Assembly (NCBI GenBank): GCA_016708315.1 | Contig: JADJGC010000002.1 | Span: forward strand, 496,001-560,000 | Length of the DNA stretch: 64,000 bases | From: a bacterium | GTDB lineage: Bacteria; Zixibacteria; MSB-5A5; CAIYYT01 | Reading direction: 5' to 3' | Notes under the pieces: model-generated | Databases searched by the model: none | What the model saw: the letters and a program-made list of their open reading frames with translations, nothing else | Told to the model about the DNA's origin: nothing | Translations under genes and position numbers: made by a program | Part shown: positions 43,720 through 53,251 of the stretch, in pieces | Numbering within the stretch: position 1 is the first letter of the stretch | Layout of the letters: every line of letters starts with the position of its first letter

Positions 43720-45912
43720 CTAATCGGCATTGTCAACTGATTGGTACATTGAACCGTCTTTCTTCTCACAAGTGTAACGATTTTTGCCAATTTCAAGGTA
43801 CGTTCCTTGTAGAAAGCCAATTCTGCTTAATGTCTGATTGTTGCGACAGATTGCCGAATAGTACGCATCGGTCGACAAATCGCCTGACTGCAATGATTGT
43901 TCGCCTAAACGAAGATAGGCATCTACTTCAGCTGTTGGTGAACGATAGATCAGCGCAAAATTCGGTGTAACCGCGGAATTTGCAATTCTGATGGGATTTA
44001 ACTCAATTGTTGCGCGTCGTTCGCCAGAGTGCTGCGTTTCAAGTGCAATTACAGTGATCAGGGTAGAACTAGCCTGCTCGGGCACACTAATCCTAAGTGA
44101 TTTGGACGGTATCTTAGTGTTGTATTCAGGAGAAATCCAGTCATCTTCCACCTTGAAATTGATGTTTGACCCGAATGCTTCTTTTACAGCAAACGAATAT
44201 CCGTAGTCACCAATAGACGAATGGATAAATCCGACGCCGTCCTTGATTTCAGCATCAAAGCCCTGCCCCAAATGAAGAGAAGCTGTCCAGTTCGCCGAAG
44301 CCTTTGCGACGATCTTGTCTACGATAACCAAGAAATATGGGGCATGGCAGAGAAACTCGCGAGTGTGCGAATAGTCGCCAGCAGATTCCAGGACGCCTCG
44401 ACAACTCAACAGCGGGCCTTTGTGCGAAGGTTCTTCTGCGGTCACCCTTGACATTAAGTTAGGCGAATCGTCATACCCTGCTTGATTCTCCCCGTTCCGA
44501 GAGACTGTGTTGTGGCGAAGAGTATGCCGGAAATACCGATGCCAGTTCTGTCTATTGAGTTCTCGAAATCGTGGACGCAGTGTCGAATAGAGTTTCTTGA
44601 ACTCTTTCCGCAGTTTTATCCGCCATGGAAGGAAATTGAGCTCCGACATGAAGATCGGTGCATAGGTAAATCGTCCAGGATCAACCAGCACATTAGCTCT
44701 TTCGGTGTGAAATATGAACTGCAGATCATCAGCATGCGAATGACCTTCTCGTCCGCGTGCAGGCTTCCCCGAGCAATCCAGTAACAAGTACCCGGTTCCT
44801 TCTCTTTCGGTTTGCCAACGCAAGACTGTCCATCCGGTTTCCTGTAACCGGTCGAAAGTAAGAATGCCGGGAGGAACCGGCGATTTTGCCGAAGTAAATT
44901 TTCCAGTAGATTCAGGTCCAAGCACCGCCTTAGCATAATTTAAGACATAGTCAACGTCAAAGGAGTCAGAATCGCCAATCGGAGGAAGCTGGCCTTGTGG
45001 ATCCATGATCTTTGCAAGAACCTCGGTCATCTTAAAGACTATTTCTACGAGCTCCGTCGAAGGTTGCTTGCTATTTGCTTTCTGTGCGAGAAGAAGATCG
45101 AGAATGGTCAAGATGCACTGGCCATGATACATCGGCACTTGTTCAATCAGAGAGCCGTCAGCGAGTATTTCAGATTCAATTATCTCATTTAATCGCTCTG
45201 AAGCACGTTTCTTCCAAGTGGTCGTATTGAGCACGTTTTCCAAATAGATGGAAGTAGTCAGAAGAGACGTCGTGATAAAGAATTCCCAGTTCCCTACACG
45301 AGTTCCGAGTTTTGCTTCGAGCAGGCACGCTTCCATAGTCATCAGTGACAAAATGGCGTAGTGGTCGCATTCCAACAAGTCCTCGTCGCGGCGAATCAGA
45401 TCGTACGATTTCGCAAGGTTCATCAGCCTAATTGCTGAATCTAATCGATTTCCCCAAAGCGGACTTGACTTCACGCGAGCGCGAAAGAACTCCTGCAAGT
45501 GACGCCTATAAATCTGAAGGAACCTGGCATCGTTGGTCAGTTTGCAGCTTGCAGCAAGATCAACCATGTGCGTGAAGCGCACTAAGGCGTGCGACCACTC
45601 TTCATCGCCATTTGGTGCAGCCTCCCAAATGATTCGCTTTCCGATCTTCTCCGGACGTGGGGTTTTTTCCATATGCCAAGGCTGCCAGTATTGAACTTTG
45701 TCTTCCTCCAACAGGCGCGCCATGTTTACTAAGCATTCGGGTACGGGAAACCGAGCACGAAACTCACTTGAATTGACGTCGGAATTCGGCCAGAAGCGAC
45801 CTACACCGGATCTGAAAACGGCGACTACTTCAGAGTCCGACAAATCTCCCGCCATCAGCAGTTGCTTGCGTACCAGTTCAATTGCTAAGGAATTTGGTGC
45901 ACGATTACCCAT
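43720..45912 (-). CDS. Heparinase II/III-type polysaccharide lyase
   Basis: 730 residues. The N-terminal half (about 60-350) is an alpha-helical toroid with many aromatic residues; the C-terminal half is beta-rich. The family signature GREGHSHADDLQFIF followed by VLVDPGRFTYAP lies near 395-425, with an HNTVSRNGENQ segment later. No signal peptide is visible, as is common for heparinase-like proteins in polysaccharide loci. It may trim or remodel uronic-acid-containing polymer, or be needed for export as alginate-type lyases are. Substrate is unknown. Confidence 0.85.
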   Translation of the reverse strand: MGNRAPNSLAIELVRKQLLMAGDLSDSEVVAVFRSGVGRFWPNSDVNSSEFRARFPVPECLVNMARLLEEDKVQYWQPWHMEKTPRPEKIGKRIIWEAAPNGDEEWSHALVRFTHMVDLAASCKLTNDARFLQIYRRHLQEFFRARVKSSPLWGNRLDSAIRLMNLAKSYDLIRRDEDLLECDHYAILSLMTMEACLLEAKLGTRVGNWEFFITTSLLTTSIYLENVLNTTTWKKRASERLNEIIESEILADGSLIEQVPMYHGQCILTILDLLLAQKANSKQPSTELVEIVFKMTEVLAKIMDPQGQLPPIGDSDSFDVDYVLNYAKAVLGPESTGKFTSAKSPVPPGILTFDRLQETGWTVLRWQTEREGTGYLLLDCSGKPARGREGHSHADDLQFIFHTERANVLVDPGRFTYAPIFMSELNFLPWRIKLRKEFKKLYSTLRPRFRELNRQNWHRYFRHTLRHNTVSRNGENQAGYDDSPNLMSRVTAEEPSHKGPLLSCRGVLESAGDYSHTREFLCHAPYFLVIVDKIVAKASANWTASLHLGQGFDAEIKDGVGFIHSSIGDYGYSFAVKEAFGSNINFKVEDDWISPEYNTKIPSKSLRISVPEQASSTLITVIALETQHSGERRATIELNPIRIANSAVTPNFALIYRSPTAEVDAYLRLGEQSLQSGDLSTDAYYSAICRNNQTLSRIGFLQGTYLEIGKNRYTCEKKDGSMYQSVDNAD

Positions 45913-45963
45913 ATGCTGTGTCCTGCTGTCGAGTTATCAGTGCGGATTGCGCATAGGCGGAGA

Positions 45964-47061
45964 TTAGCATTTCTTTATTATCTCGACGATTCGTTCTGCC
46001 GTATGACCATCCCACAACGCTGGGATGCTACTCTGCTTCTGACGACCGCCGAGAATGTCGTCGACGGTTGTGCGTATCTTGTCCGCGTCAACACCTGTCA
46101 TCACATTGGTTCCGACAGTAACAGTAATTGGCCGTTCTGTATTTTCGCGCATGGTGATGCAGGGGATTTTTAGGAAGGTCGTCTCTTCCTGAATGCCGCC
46201 GGAATCCGTCATCACGAATTTTGAATCACTGGTGAGCCGGCAGAAGTCAATGTATCCGAGCGGTTCAGTGACGATCAGATTGCACTCTTGTATTGCGGTC
46301 CCAAGGCCGAATCTCTCGAGGTTATTCTTGGTGCGCGGATGGCACGGAAAGACTACGGGGATTCTCTTGCCAATCTCCGTGAGAATTTCCATTGCAGCCG
46401 TCAACGAATCCTTGGAATCGACATTCGACGGACGGTGCAGTGTCACAAGAGCGTATCCTTGAGCCGTTAGTCCCAGCCGCGACAATACATCGGATTTCGC
46501 AACAACAACACGGCTGGCAATAAGCGAGTCGATCATGATATTTCCCGAAAAGAACACTTTGTCCAGCGAAATGCCCTCTTTCTGGAGATTGTGCAAGCCT
46601 GACTCTTCTGTCACGAACAACAGGTCGGATAAATGGTCGGTAACTACACGGTTGACTTCTTCCGGCATTGTTCGGTCGAAACTGCGTAATCCTGATTCCA
46701 CGTGCGCCAATCTAACACCAATTTTAGACGTAACCACAGCGGCTGCCAGAGTCGAGTTGACGTCTCCAAACACGACCACTAGATCAGATTTGAAGCTCAA
46801 AATAGATTCTTCTAAACCCATCATGATCTTGGCTGTTTGCTGTGCCTGAGAACCTGAGCCTACACCGAGACTGATATCCGGTGGCGACATTTTCAAGTCA
46901 TTGAATAGCCATTGCGACAGATTCTCATCGTAGTGTTGCCCGGTATGAAGCAACAGCGTGTTAAACTCTTTGCTATACTTCTTCAACTCTCGCACCAACG
47001 GCGCTGATTTCACGAAGTTTGGCCTTGTTCCGACAACAACGAGGACATTTTGCTTATTCAT
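45964..47061 (-). CDS. wecB: UDP-N-acetylglucosamine 2-epimerase (non-hydrolysing)
   Basis: 365 residues of GT-B-like fold. Recognisable segments are VVGTRPNFVKSAPLVREL at the start, LLHTGQHYDENLSQWLFNDL, VFGDVNSTLAAAVV, LAHVESGLRSFDRTMPEEVNR and TDSGGIQEETTFLKIPCITMRENTERP. These give UDP-ManNAc from UDP-GlcNAc, so the polymer probably contains ManNAc or a sugar made from it. The start lies 18 bases before the end of the acyltransferase gene's intergenic gap. Confidence 0.94.
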   Translation of the reverse strand: MNKQNVLVVVGTRPNFVKSAPLVRELKKYSKEFNTLLLHTGQHYDENLSQWLFNDLKMSPPDISLGVGSGSQAQQTAKIMMGLEESILSFKSDLVVVFGDVNSTLAAAVVTSKIGVRLAHVESGLRSFDRTMPEEVNRVVTDHLSDLLFVTEESGLHNLQKEGISLDKVFFSGNIMIDSLIASRVVVAKSDVLSRLGLTAQGYALVTLHRPSNVDSKDSLTAAMEILTEIGKRIPVVFPCHPRTKNNLERFGLGTAIQECNLIVTEPLGYIDFCRLTSDSKFVMTDSGGIQEETTFLKIPCITMRENTERPITVTVGTNVMTGVDADKIRTTVDDILGGRQKQSSIPALWDGHTAERIVEIIKKC

Positions 47062-47079
47062 GTTTCATTTCCATTTGCA

Positions 47080-48210
47080 CTACGGGACGCATGTGTGCCC
47101 GAGGAGGGTTTGGTAATCATTTGCGGTGATCCTATTCCGAAGCCGTCCATACACATATGCTGATGTCCAGATCAATAGTAATCCGATAGCGAGCAAGGCC
47201 GCGTAACCGACGTGGCCCAGTGTGCCTTTCAATCCGAGTAATGCTGGTATCGTCCACACTACCACAAATTGAGTTACAAAAGTGAAGAGCGAGTTTCGCC
47301 CAAAAATAGACAGTGCCCACAGAGCAATATTGTACTTCCCTTTACAATCCACATACTTGACGAGAAATGCTATTACCACTAGGATTAGACCTAGGTAGAA
47401 TGGTAACAAAGTTCCTGTACGAGAAGGATAAAGAGACAGGAATGTTGCCGGATTCCATACGAACGGATTGAGTCTCTTGAGTGTAAAGTAAATCATCGCC
47501 AAAGCAATTCCAACCGACAATAGCAAAAGCGCTCCTTTTCGAAATCGAAGAAACGCGTCGTTTGCGACAATCTGATTCTTTCGCATCGCTGTATATGTTT
47601 CACCAACAAATGAACCACACAAGAAAATTGCCAACCAAGGAATTACTGGCCATCCCACCGCCAACGTCGTTTCTGAATCGGGATCAGTACCAAACAACAC
47701 AACTTTTAGGACCATCGCAAGTCCTGATTCCGGATGCCACCATAGCTTCGTTCCAAACGCACCAAGCAACATCAAGATGATAAGTATTAGACGATACGAT
47801 GGCTTGAAGATCCTGACAATAAGGGGAGCGACGATCAAGCAAAATCCAATAGTATCGGTTATGGGATGATCGAAAAGCATGTTATGAAAAAAGTCCTGAT
47901 TCGTGTTGGAGAACGCGAAAGTAACCAACCGCAGCACTGGATGAATGACCACAATGAGAAATAGGCCGCGCCGGAAGAATCGCCAAGTCGAACGTGGCGA
48001 CTGATCCCCTGTCAACATGAGATATGTCATGATCATGCCGGAAACGAACATAAATGCTATTGATGCTGATTGGGTCAGAAGCCACAGTCCTGATAAGAAG
48101 AACTCGCTAAACTTCTGCGGGTTGCACACAAGGAATGAGTGTGCAGCGATCACGAGCACCATAGCAATTCCGCGAACAGCGTCTATCGAACGCAATCGCC
48201 CGGTCGTCAT
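47080..48210 (-). CDS. Multi-helix membrane acyltransferase (acyltransferase 3 / DUF1624-like)
   Basis: 376 residues with about ten hydrophobic helices. The N-terminus RLRSIDAVRGIAMVLVIAAH matches the R-x10-H pattern of membrane-bound acyltransferases that O- or N-acetylate surface sugars, and the C-terminal GRNSLFTFVTQFVVVW fits the DUF1624/heparan-alpha-glucosaminide acetyltransferase branch. It probably acetylates the exopolysaccharide. The gene lies between the GT2 pair and wecB on the same strand. Confidence 0.8.
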   Translation of the reverse strand: MTTGRLRSIDAVRGIAMVLVIAAHSFLVCNPQKFSEFFLSGLWLLTQSASIAFMFVSGMIMTYLMLTGDQSPRSTWRFFRRGLFLIVVIHPVLRLVTFAFSNTNQDFFHNMLFDHPITDTIGFCLIVAPLIVRIFKPSYRLILIILMLLGAFGTKLWWHPESGLAMVLKVVLFGTDPDSETTLAVGWPVIPWLAIFLCGSFVGETYTAMRKNQIVANDAFLRFRKGALLLLSVGIALAMIYFTLKRLNPFVWNPATFLSLYPSRTGTLLPFYLGLILVVIAFLVKYVDCKGKYNIALWALSIFGRNSLFTFVTQFVVVWTIPALLGLKGTLGHVGYAALLAIGLLLIWTSAYVYGRLRNRITANDYQTLLGHTCVP

Positions 48211-48347
48211 GAAATCTTTGTCTCCAAAGCTTACTCCCCGCGCTCACAATGTCATCGACCATTAGAATCTAACTCGGTCTGTTTAGCCCATATAAAAAGA
48301 GATACGGTCCCCTGTACCAGCAACGGCTCTACGTTGAGATCACTAAG

Positions 48348-49367
48348 TTACTTGAAGACCGACTTAATGGCGCGTCGTGAATCGAGGAGAAACTTCGTGA
48401 TCCAACCCGGAAATTTGGACATGAACATATAAATCTGGGGAGCATTTTCGATTTTGGACAATTCGAGCCTTGCATCGTGCGCTTTGCCCCTCAAAAGGAA
48501 TCGTTCAGCGCGAATCAGTCGTTCCTCTCTAACACGCGCTCTGTAAAAATCGCCGTGTTGCTGCAAGAACTCCTGATCGATTCCCCAAACTCGTTCCATT
48601 ATCTTTAGCCGAGCGGTAGCAAGATCGAAGAGATCCAAGTCTGTAAGCTGAGTGCCGCTATGATGATGCACCATGGTCGACTCGCAATGAAGGTATGCGC
48701 CTTTGCCTGCACGTGCCAATCGCGCACCGCACTCCCATTCTTCCGCCGTTGTCGTATCTTCAGCAAATTTAAGATTCTCTCCAGCTTCGGAGCGCCTGAC
48801 AATAATTGTGTCTACAGACACATAAGATGTACAACACTGCGAGCGATAAAGGTTCGTCCCTTCGTAACACAAGCAATCAACAACCCCGGCGGGAAGCGTC
48901 ATGAAAGAAGAAATTGGTCTCGCTGAACCCATAATTTCATGCCAATCCAACTCACGCTCCGACTGTGTTTCTAAGGCAAAGCGCCTCACGTTGCCGTCAT
49001 TGAAGCGCGTCGTGAAATTGCTGAAGCAAAACAACAAGTCAGTCCGCGCAATGATTACGTTTCGGAGCAACAACAGATGATCAGGCATCCATTCATCATC
49101 AGAATCGAGAAAGGCAACTAGTGGCCTTGTGGCTTCGCGAATGCCGCGATTTCGAGCGGCGCCAGCGCCGGCGTTGGAGGTCTTAACATACCTCAATTTC
49201 GAACCGAACCGACCCACTACTTCGTCGGTGTTGTCGGTTGAGCCATCATTTACTACAATTAACTCATCGTCCGGTTCAAGTTGCACGAGTACTGAATTGA
49301 TTGCTCTCGAGATCAGCGATGCGCGATTGTAAGTCGGTATAATAACGGAGATAGCGGAGGTTTTCAT
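48348..49367 (-). CDS. Family 2 glycosyltransferase (copy B of a tandem pair)
   Basis: 339 residues, GT-A fold. The opening ISVIIPTYNRASLISRAI, VVNDGSTDNTDEVV and the metal-site FLDSDDEWMPDHLLL are all present. The C-terminal part (about 230-339) is alpha-helical. It is strongly similar along its length to the upstream gene at 49526, including the rare segments WECGARLARAGKG and SFMTLPAG, so the two arose by tandem duplication. Donor and acceptor unknown. Confidence 0.9.
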   Translation of the reverse strand: MKTSAISVIIPTYNRASLISRAINSVLVQLEPDDELIVVNDGSTDNTDEVVGRFGSKLRYVKTSNAGAGAARNRGIREATRPLVAFLDSDDEWMPDHLLLLRNVIIARTDLLFCFSNFTTRFNDGNVRRFALETQSERELDWHEIMGSARPISSFMTLPAGVVDCLCYEGTNLYRSQCCTSYVSVDTIIVRRSEAGENLKFAEDTTTAEEWECGARLARAGKGAYLHCESTMVHHHSGTQLTDLDLFDLATARLKIMERVWGIDQEFLQQHGDFYRARVREERLIRAERFLLRGKAHDARLELSKIENAPQIYMFMSKFPGWITKFLLDSRRAIKSVFK

Positions 49368-49525
49368 TTTCCTAAACTTTGGCTAGTTTGAATCCGGTGA
49401 ACCCTAAAACTAGTTGTCGGCAGAATCCAAAGCAACCTAAATATTGCTGCTCAGTTGGCAATGAATCACAATGCTCCACTACCTCTGCAAATAGCGGGGC
49501 TGGTTGTTTAGGCTTCTTTTCTATC

Positions 49526-50662
49526 CTAAAACAGCCCCAATAAAGCCGTTTGGGCATATTGCGCTACGACGTCCGATACAAGCGCAGGATCAGAACCGGG
49601 AAAGCTGAAATCCGAGTGGGCGGCAATGCCAAGAACGGCGATGCCTTTCAAAATAGATTTGATTGCCCGCCGAAAATTCAGAAGACCCTTAGTGACATTT
49701 CCGGGAAGCTTCGAGAGCAGCTTGTAACTATGGGGTACATTTTGGGTAAACTTGATTTCCTGTCTTGCCTCTTTCGTTTTTCCCTGCACGAGAAACCCGC
49801 CCACCCTGATCATTCTGTCAGCCCTTAGTCGCTGCTCATAATAGGATCGGTGGTGACGCAAAAAGTTGTCGTCGGCTCCCCAGATTCGCTGTAGAACGAC
49901 AATCCGTGAAGCCGCCATATCGAACCCGCTATTGTCGACCAGCTGCTCACCAGTATGGTGGTGGACGAGTGTACTTTCGTAATGAATGTACAGTCCCTTG
50001 CCTGCAGCGGCCAATCGGGCGCCACACTCCAACTCCTCGGCTACCTTGGTATCGTCGGCAAACCAAAGCGCTTGGCCTGCCGCTTCCTTGCGTACAATCA
50101 AAGTGTCGGCAGATAGATAGCTTGTACCACACAGCGACTTGTAGAGATTGTCCGTTTCATGGCAGGTGTAATCCTGTAGTCCTTTCGGTAGTGTCATGAA
50201 CGAAGACAACTTCTTCGAAGGGCCAACGATCTCGTCCCAGTCCAATTCCCGATTGTCTTGCGTCTCAAGTGAAAACCGGCGCACAGTTCCGTCTTTGAAT
50301 CGAGTGCAAAAATTAGTGAAGCAAAACAGCAGTTCCGGTCGCGCTCTCATCACTGAGCGGAGCAGTAGATTGTGTTCGGGCATCCATTCATCATCGGAAT
50401 CCAAGAACGTAATCAGAGGTCGGGTCGCTTCCTGTACGCCGCGATTTCGCGCGGCACCGCACCCGCCGTTTTTTGTTTTGATATACTTAACCCGGTCGCC
50501 ATACTTAGCAACGATGTCCTGAGTGTTGTCCGTCGATCCGTCGTCAATTATGATCAACTCGTCATCTGGTTCCATCTGCGAAAGTACTGAGTTGATAGCT
50601 CTAGTGATCAAATGGGCGCGATTAAACGTTGGTATGATGGTTGAGATGGCAAAGTCATTCAT
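49526..50662 (-). CDS. Family 2 glycosyltransferase (copy A of a tandem pair)
   Basis: 378 residues with ISTIIPTFNRAHLITRAI at the start, IDDGSTDNTQDIV and FLDSDDEWMPEHNLLLR. It matches the gene at 48348 up to RRAIKS, where copy B stops, then continues for about 35 further residues (ending YAQTALLGLF). The extra tail has no counterpart and may be former intergenic sequence read through after loss of a stop codon, or the ancestral end. About 158 bases separate the two copies. Confidence 0.88.
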   Translation of the reverse strand: MNDFAISTIIPTFNRAHLITRAINSVLSQMEPDDELIIIDDGSTDNTQDIVAKYGDRVKYIKTKNGGCGAARNRGVQEATRPLITFLDSDDEWMPEHNLLLRSVMRARPELLFCFTNFCTRFKDGTVRRFSLETQDNRELDWDEIVGPSKKLSSFMTLPKGLQDYTCHETDNLYKSLCGTSYLSADTLIVRKEAAGQALWFADDTKVAEELECGARLAAAGKGLYIHYESTLVHHHTGEQLVDNSGFDMAASRIVVLQRIWGADDNFLRHHRSYYEQRLRADRMIRVGGFLVQGKTKEARQEIKFTQNVPHSYKLLSKLPGNVTKGLLNFRRAIKSILKGIAVLGIAAHSDFSFPGSDPALVSDVVAQYAQTALLGLF

Positions 50663-50846
50663 TGGCTAGTTTTCCATTTCGCTCGGAATTACGGTTACAT
50701 CTGCTCTATCTATAATCGTCAGAACTTAATAAAGTTGAAGCAATATTCGACCACGAAAGAAACGATACGAACAATCATGGACTTATTCGCTCACAATTTA
50801 CGAATTTCTCGAAGATCAGTCAAGTCCATTTGCTTCAAATTCGCGG

Positions 50847-50863
50847 GTGATATCACATATCAC
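50847..50863. repeat. Inverted repeat upstream of the GT2 pair
   Basis: GTGATAT-CAC-ATATCAC gives two perfect seven-base arms around a three-base centre, in the 240-base gap between the deacetylase stop and the GT2 start. It could be an operator for the downstream glycosyltransferase genes. No -35/-10 pair close by was convincing. The rest of the gap has no recognisable gene. Confidence 0.4.
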
Positions 50864-50903
50864 GTTATCAGCTCCCTTGAAATCGCTATCTCATGAGGCA
50901 TTT

Positions 50904-52007
50904 CTAATCGCTGGATTTCGTATGAAGCGGCCATTCTTCAAGACCAAAGGGGCGGGGCCATTGTTTCGTGCAATATTCTAGCCCCAAGACCCTCGCGAAG
51001 ACCGCAGTTGAGTTTGTTTGGGCAAGGCAGGTACGAGCAAGGAGATAACGGTCGCACCCAGCGTCAACATGGCCCCACCAGCTCGTACAAGCGTACAGGT
51101 AGTCGTGCTTTTCAAAGAGTGGTCGAAGTCGTCGGTATCCATTCACATCGTAACCGTAAGGATATGCGAAACCTACTGCTTCTACGCCGAGTCGTTGTTG
51201 TATAACTCTTTTTGATTCTCTAATTTCCATGTCGGCAGCCTCCAAGTCCAGAAATGAGAGATTTCTGTGCGAACACGAGTGCGCTCCAAACCTAATGCCA
51301 TAAGCAGCCATTTCTTTTATCTGCGTCCAATTTAAAACGAGTTGTTCCCTTTGCAACAATGGACTGTCCCCAATCAGAGTTGCGCGCAGGTCATGCATCA
51401 CTTGATCTCTGACTTTGTCTTCCATCTTCATAAGGATGCCACCAAGCTGGTCGCGAAGTACTGCTTTGAATTTATTTGGCTGCTTCGCCAACCATGTGAC
51501 GTTTACTTTGAAGCCTGCAATTATCTTCTCCACGCCAGCAATTCTGTGAGAGTCTATTGAGCACTCGTCCACATACTGGTTTAGCAATAGCCACCATGGA
51601 CTTACTTTGCCATCGATCCAATTCGTTGGCAGATAGATAGTCGCAGGGATATCGTGTTTCCTCAGTAGCGGATACAGGAGGCTGTGGGTACCGACGTAGC
51701 CGTCATCGAAAGTGAGAGCGACACTTTTGGTTTGGATCTTTCCTGTGTTCAGAATCTCCAATACAGCGTCCTCTACAGTTATCACCCGGTAGTGCCGCTT
51801 CATCGCGACGATTAATGCCTCAAGCTGTGAAGTATTAGGAGTATCAGAGCTGTACCAGTGTGCCAGTTGTTCGCTCTCTGTCACGACATCGTGGTACATC
51901 AGAATTAGTAATCGGTTTTCGCTCGGAGCACTGATAAACTCGTGCAACGACGTATAGCCGCTATAATACAACAGCTTCTTAAGCAATTCTGTGTGTCGCG
52001 CGCTCAA
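50904..52007 (-). CDS. NodB-type polysaccharide deacetylase (1)
   Basis: 367 residues. Catalytic motif TFDDGY at 99-104 with the metal-binding Asp pair, and the second motif HSCSH with His243 and His247. The N-terminal region LLILMYHDVV (about 33-42) is typical of exopolysaccharide deacetylases. No signal peptide is visible. It probably removes N-acetyl groups from a GlcNAc/ManNAc-type polymer. Its start overlaps the end of the GNAT gene by four bases. Confidence 0.88.
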   Translation of the reverse strand: MSARHTELLKKLLYYSGYTSLHEFISAPSENRLLILMYHDVVTESEQLAHWYSSDTPNTSQLEALIVAMKRHYRVITVEDAVLEILNTGKIQTKSVALTFDDGYVGTHSLLYPLLRKHDIPATIYLPTNWIDGKVSPWWLLLNQYVDECSIDSHRIAGVEKIIAGFKVNVTWLAKQPNKFKAVLRDQLGGILMKMEDKVRDQVMHDLRATLIGDSPLLQREQLVLNWTQIKEMAAYGIRFGAHSCSHRNLSFLDLEAADMEIRESKRVIQQRLGVEAVGFAYPYGYDVNGYRRLRPLFEKHDYLYACTSWWGHVDAGCDRYLLARTCLAQTNSTAVFARVLGLEYCTKQWPRPFGLEEWPLHTKSSD

Positions 52008-53206
52008 GCTGTTACCTGCTTTCTAGTTTTCCCACCGAGCATTCTTTTGACGGTAGCGGTCTTATCCCCCAAAATGACATTGATTACTTGGCGGCCGAAT
52101 TTAGAAATGAACTGCCGAAGAATGAAAGCAACTGCGCCGATTGAACGGTTGTAAAAAGACGACAATAATTCTCTTTGCTCCAAGTCGGTCCAATCGTACT
52201 TGTACTCCTCGAATCCCCGCAGAAAATCAAAACGACTATAGCCCCTTCTGATTGCCTCTTCAATACATCTTCCCATCAGCACGCGTCCAATACTGGCCTT
52301 TGGCACTGCCGAACGATCAACTCCCAGCAAGTAATAGTAGAGCACCCTTCCGTAAACAAATCCATACAGGCTCGCCACCGGTGTCCCGTTGAGTTCCAAG
52401 TTGCAGAGAAATAATTGGCCGGTTGATAACAAACTAAGCGCATACTTCATGTGAAACTCGCGAAACGTTTTGGTTTCAAATGCACCTTGATGACCGCGGT
52501 CGATCCACGATTTTCTATGCAATTCGATATGCGTTTGCATAAATGAAGCAAGGTCTTGAGAATTCTCACAAAGTCGAAGTTGGACTTCACCGGCCTGCGA
52601 CATCGATTCGGAAGATACCTTAAATGCTCGTCTTTGATTGACGCTCAGTGAGGCGAGGTACTCTTCCCAAGTTGATGGCAATTCGATGTATGGACAGATG
52701 ATGTAACCCCAGAGAGCAAGCTCAAGGCAGCGTTTGTCGGTTTCAGACTTCTTGCGAAATGCCTGAAGCACTTTCGAGTTGGACGGTATGCTGTTGTACT
52801 CCCAGATGTCCCACTCCCCGCCTAGCTCGCCAAATAGACGTTCCCAAATGGCGCCGCAGATTGCTACGGAGTTTTTCCGATGCACGATCAAATCGGTGTG
52901 GTCACCGCACACCTCCTCAGAACCGATCAACTTGAGAATCCGGACCCCAAAGAGGAGAAAGCTACGTTTCTTCTCAACCCAGAACGGTGCAAGACCAACC
53001 AAACGGTCGTCGTCATAGACCGCAAGACAGAGAATCGCCCGGTTCTGTAAGTAGACGTGCAGCCAATTTGAAATCCAGTCCCAGCTCATTGCATGACAGG
53101 GCGTGAGACTTTGCTCCAGTAGCCGATCCCATTGGCCGGAAACGGAATTCAATTCCTCGATTGTGCGAAGATCTTCTACTCTAAGCATTCTTGATTCAAC
53201 TTTCAA
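52004..53206 (-). CDS. GNAT-family protein of CelD/BcsL type
   Basis: 400 residues. The opening SQQWDRL-like segment (VSGQWDRLLEQSLTPCHAM), the WISNWLHVY motif and the later acetyl-CoA-type fold (LFLCNLELNGTPVASLYGFVYGRVLYYYLLG, then YSRFDFLRGFEEYKYDW) fit the CelD/BcsL branch of GNAT proteins found in cellulose and exopolysaccharide loci. It probably acylates sugar or amino groups on the polymer or a precursor. It is translated just before the NodB deacetylase, so acylation and deacetylation may be linked. Confidence 0.85.
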   Translation of the reverse strand: MKVESRMLRVEDLRTIEELNSVSGQWDRLLEQSLTPCHAMSWDWISNWLHVYLQNRAILCLAVYDDDRLVGLAPFWVEKKRSFLLFGVRILKLIGSEEVCGDHTDLIVHRKNSVAICGAIWERLFGELGGEWDIWEYNSIPSNSKVLQAFRKKSETDKRCLELALWGYIICPYIELPSTWEEYLASLSVNQRRAFKVSSESMSQAGEVQLRLCENSQDLASFMQTHIELHRKSWIDRGHQGAFETKTFREFHMKYALSLLSTGQLFLCNLELNGTPVASLYGFVYGRVLYYYLLGVDRSAVPKASIGRVLMGRCIEEAIRRGYSRFDFLRGFEEYKYDWTDLEQRELLSSFYNRSIGAVAFILRQFISKFGRQVINVILGDKTATVKRMLGGKTRKQVTA

Positions 53207-53251
53207 CCCGTTTTGCGATGTCGAAGACTTACCCAGTAATCATCGCACAAT

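Noticed and set aside
49372..49557. 61-codon frame between the two GT2 genes
   Set aside because: It overlaps the end of copy A, has no ribosome-binding site and no recognisable domain.
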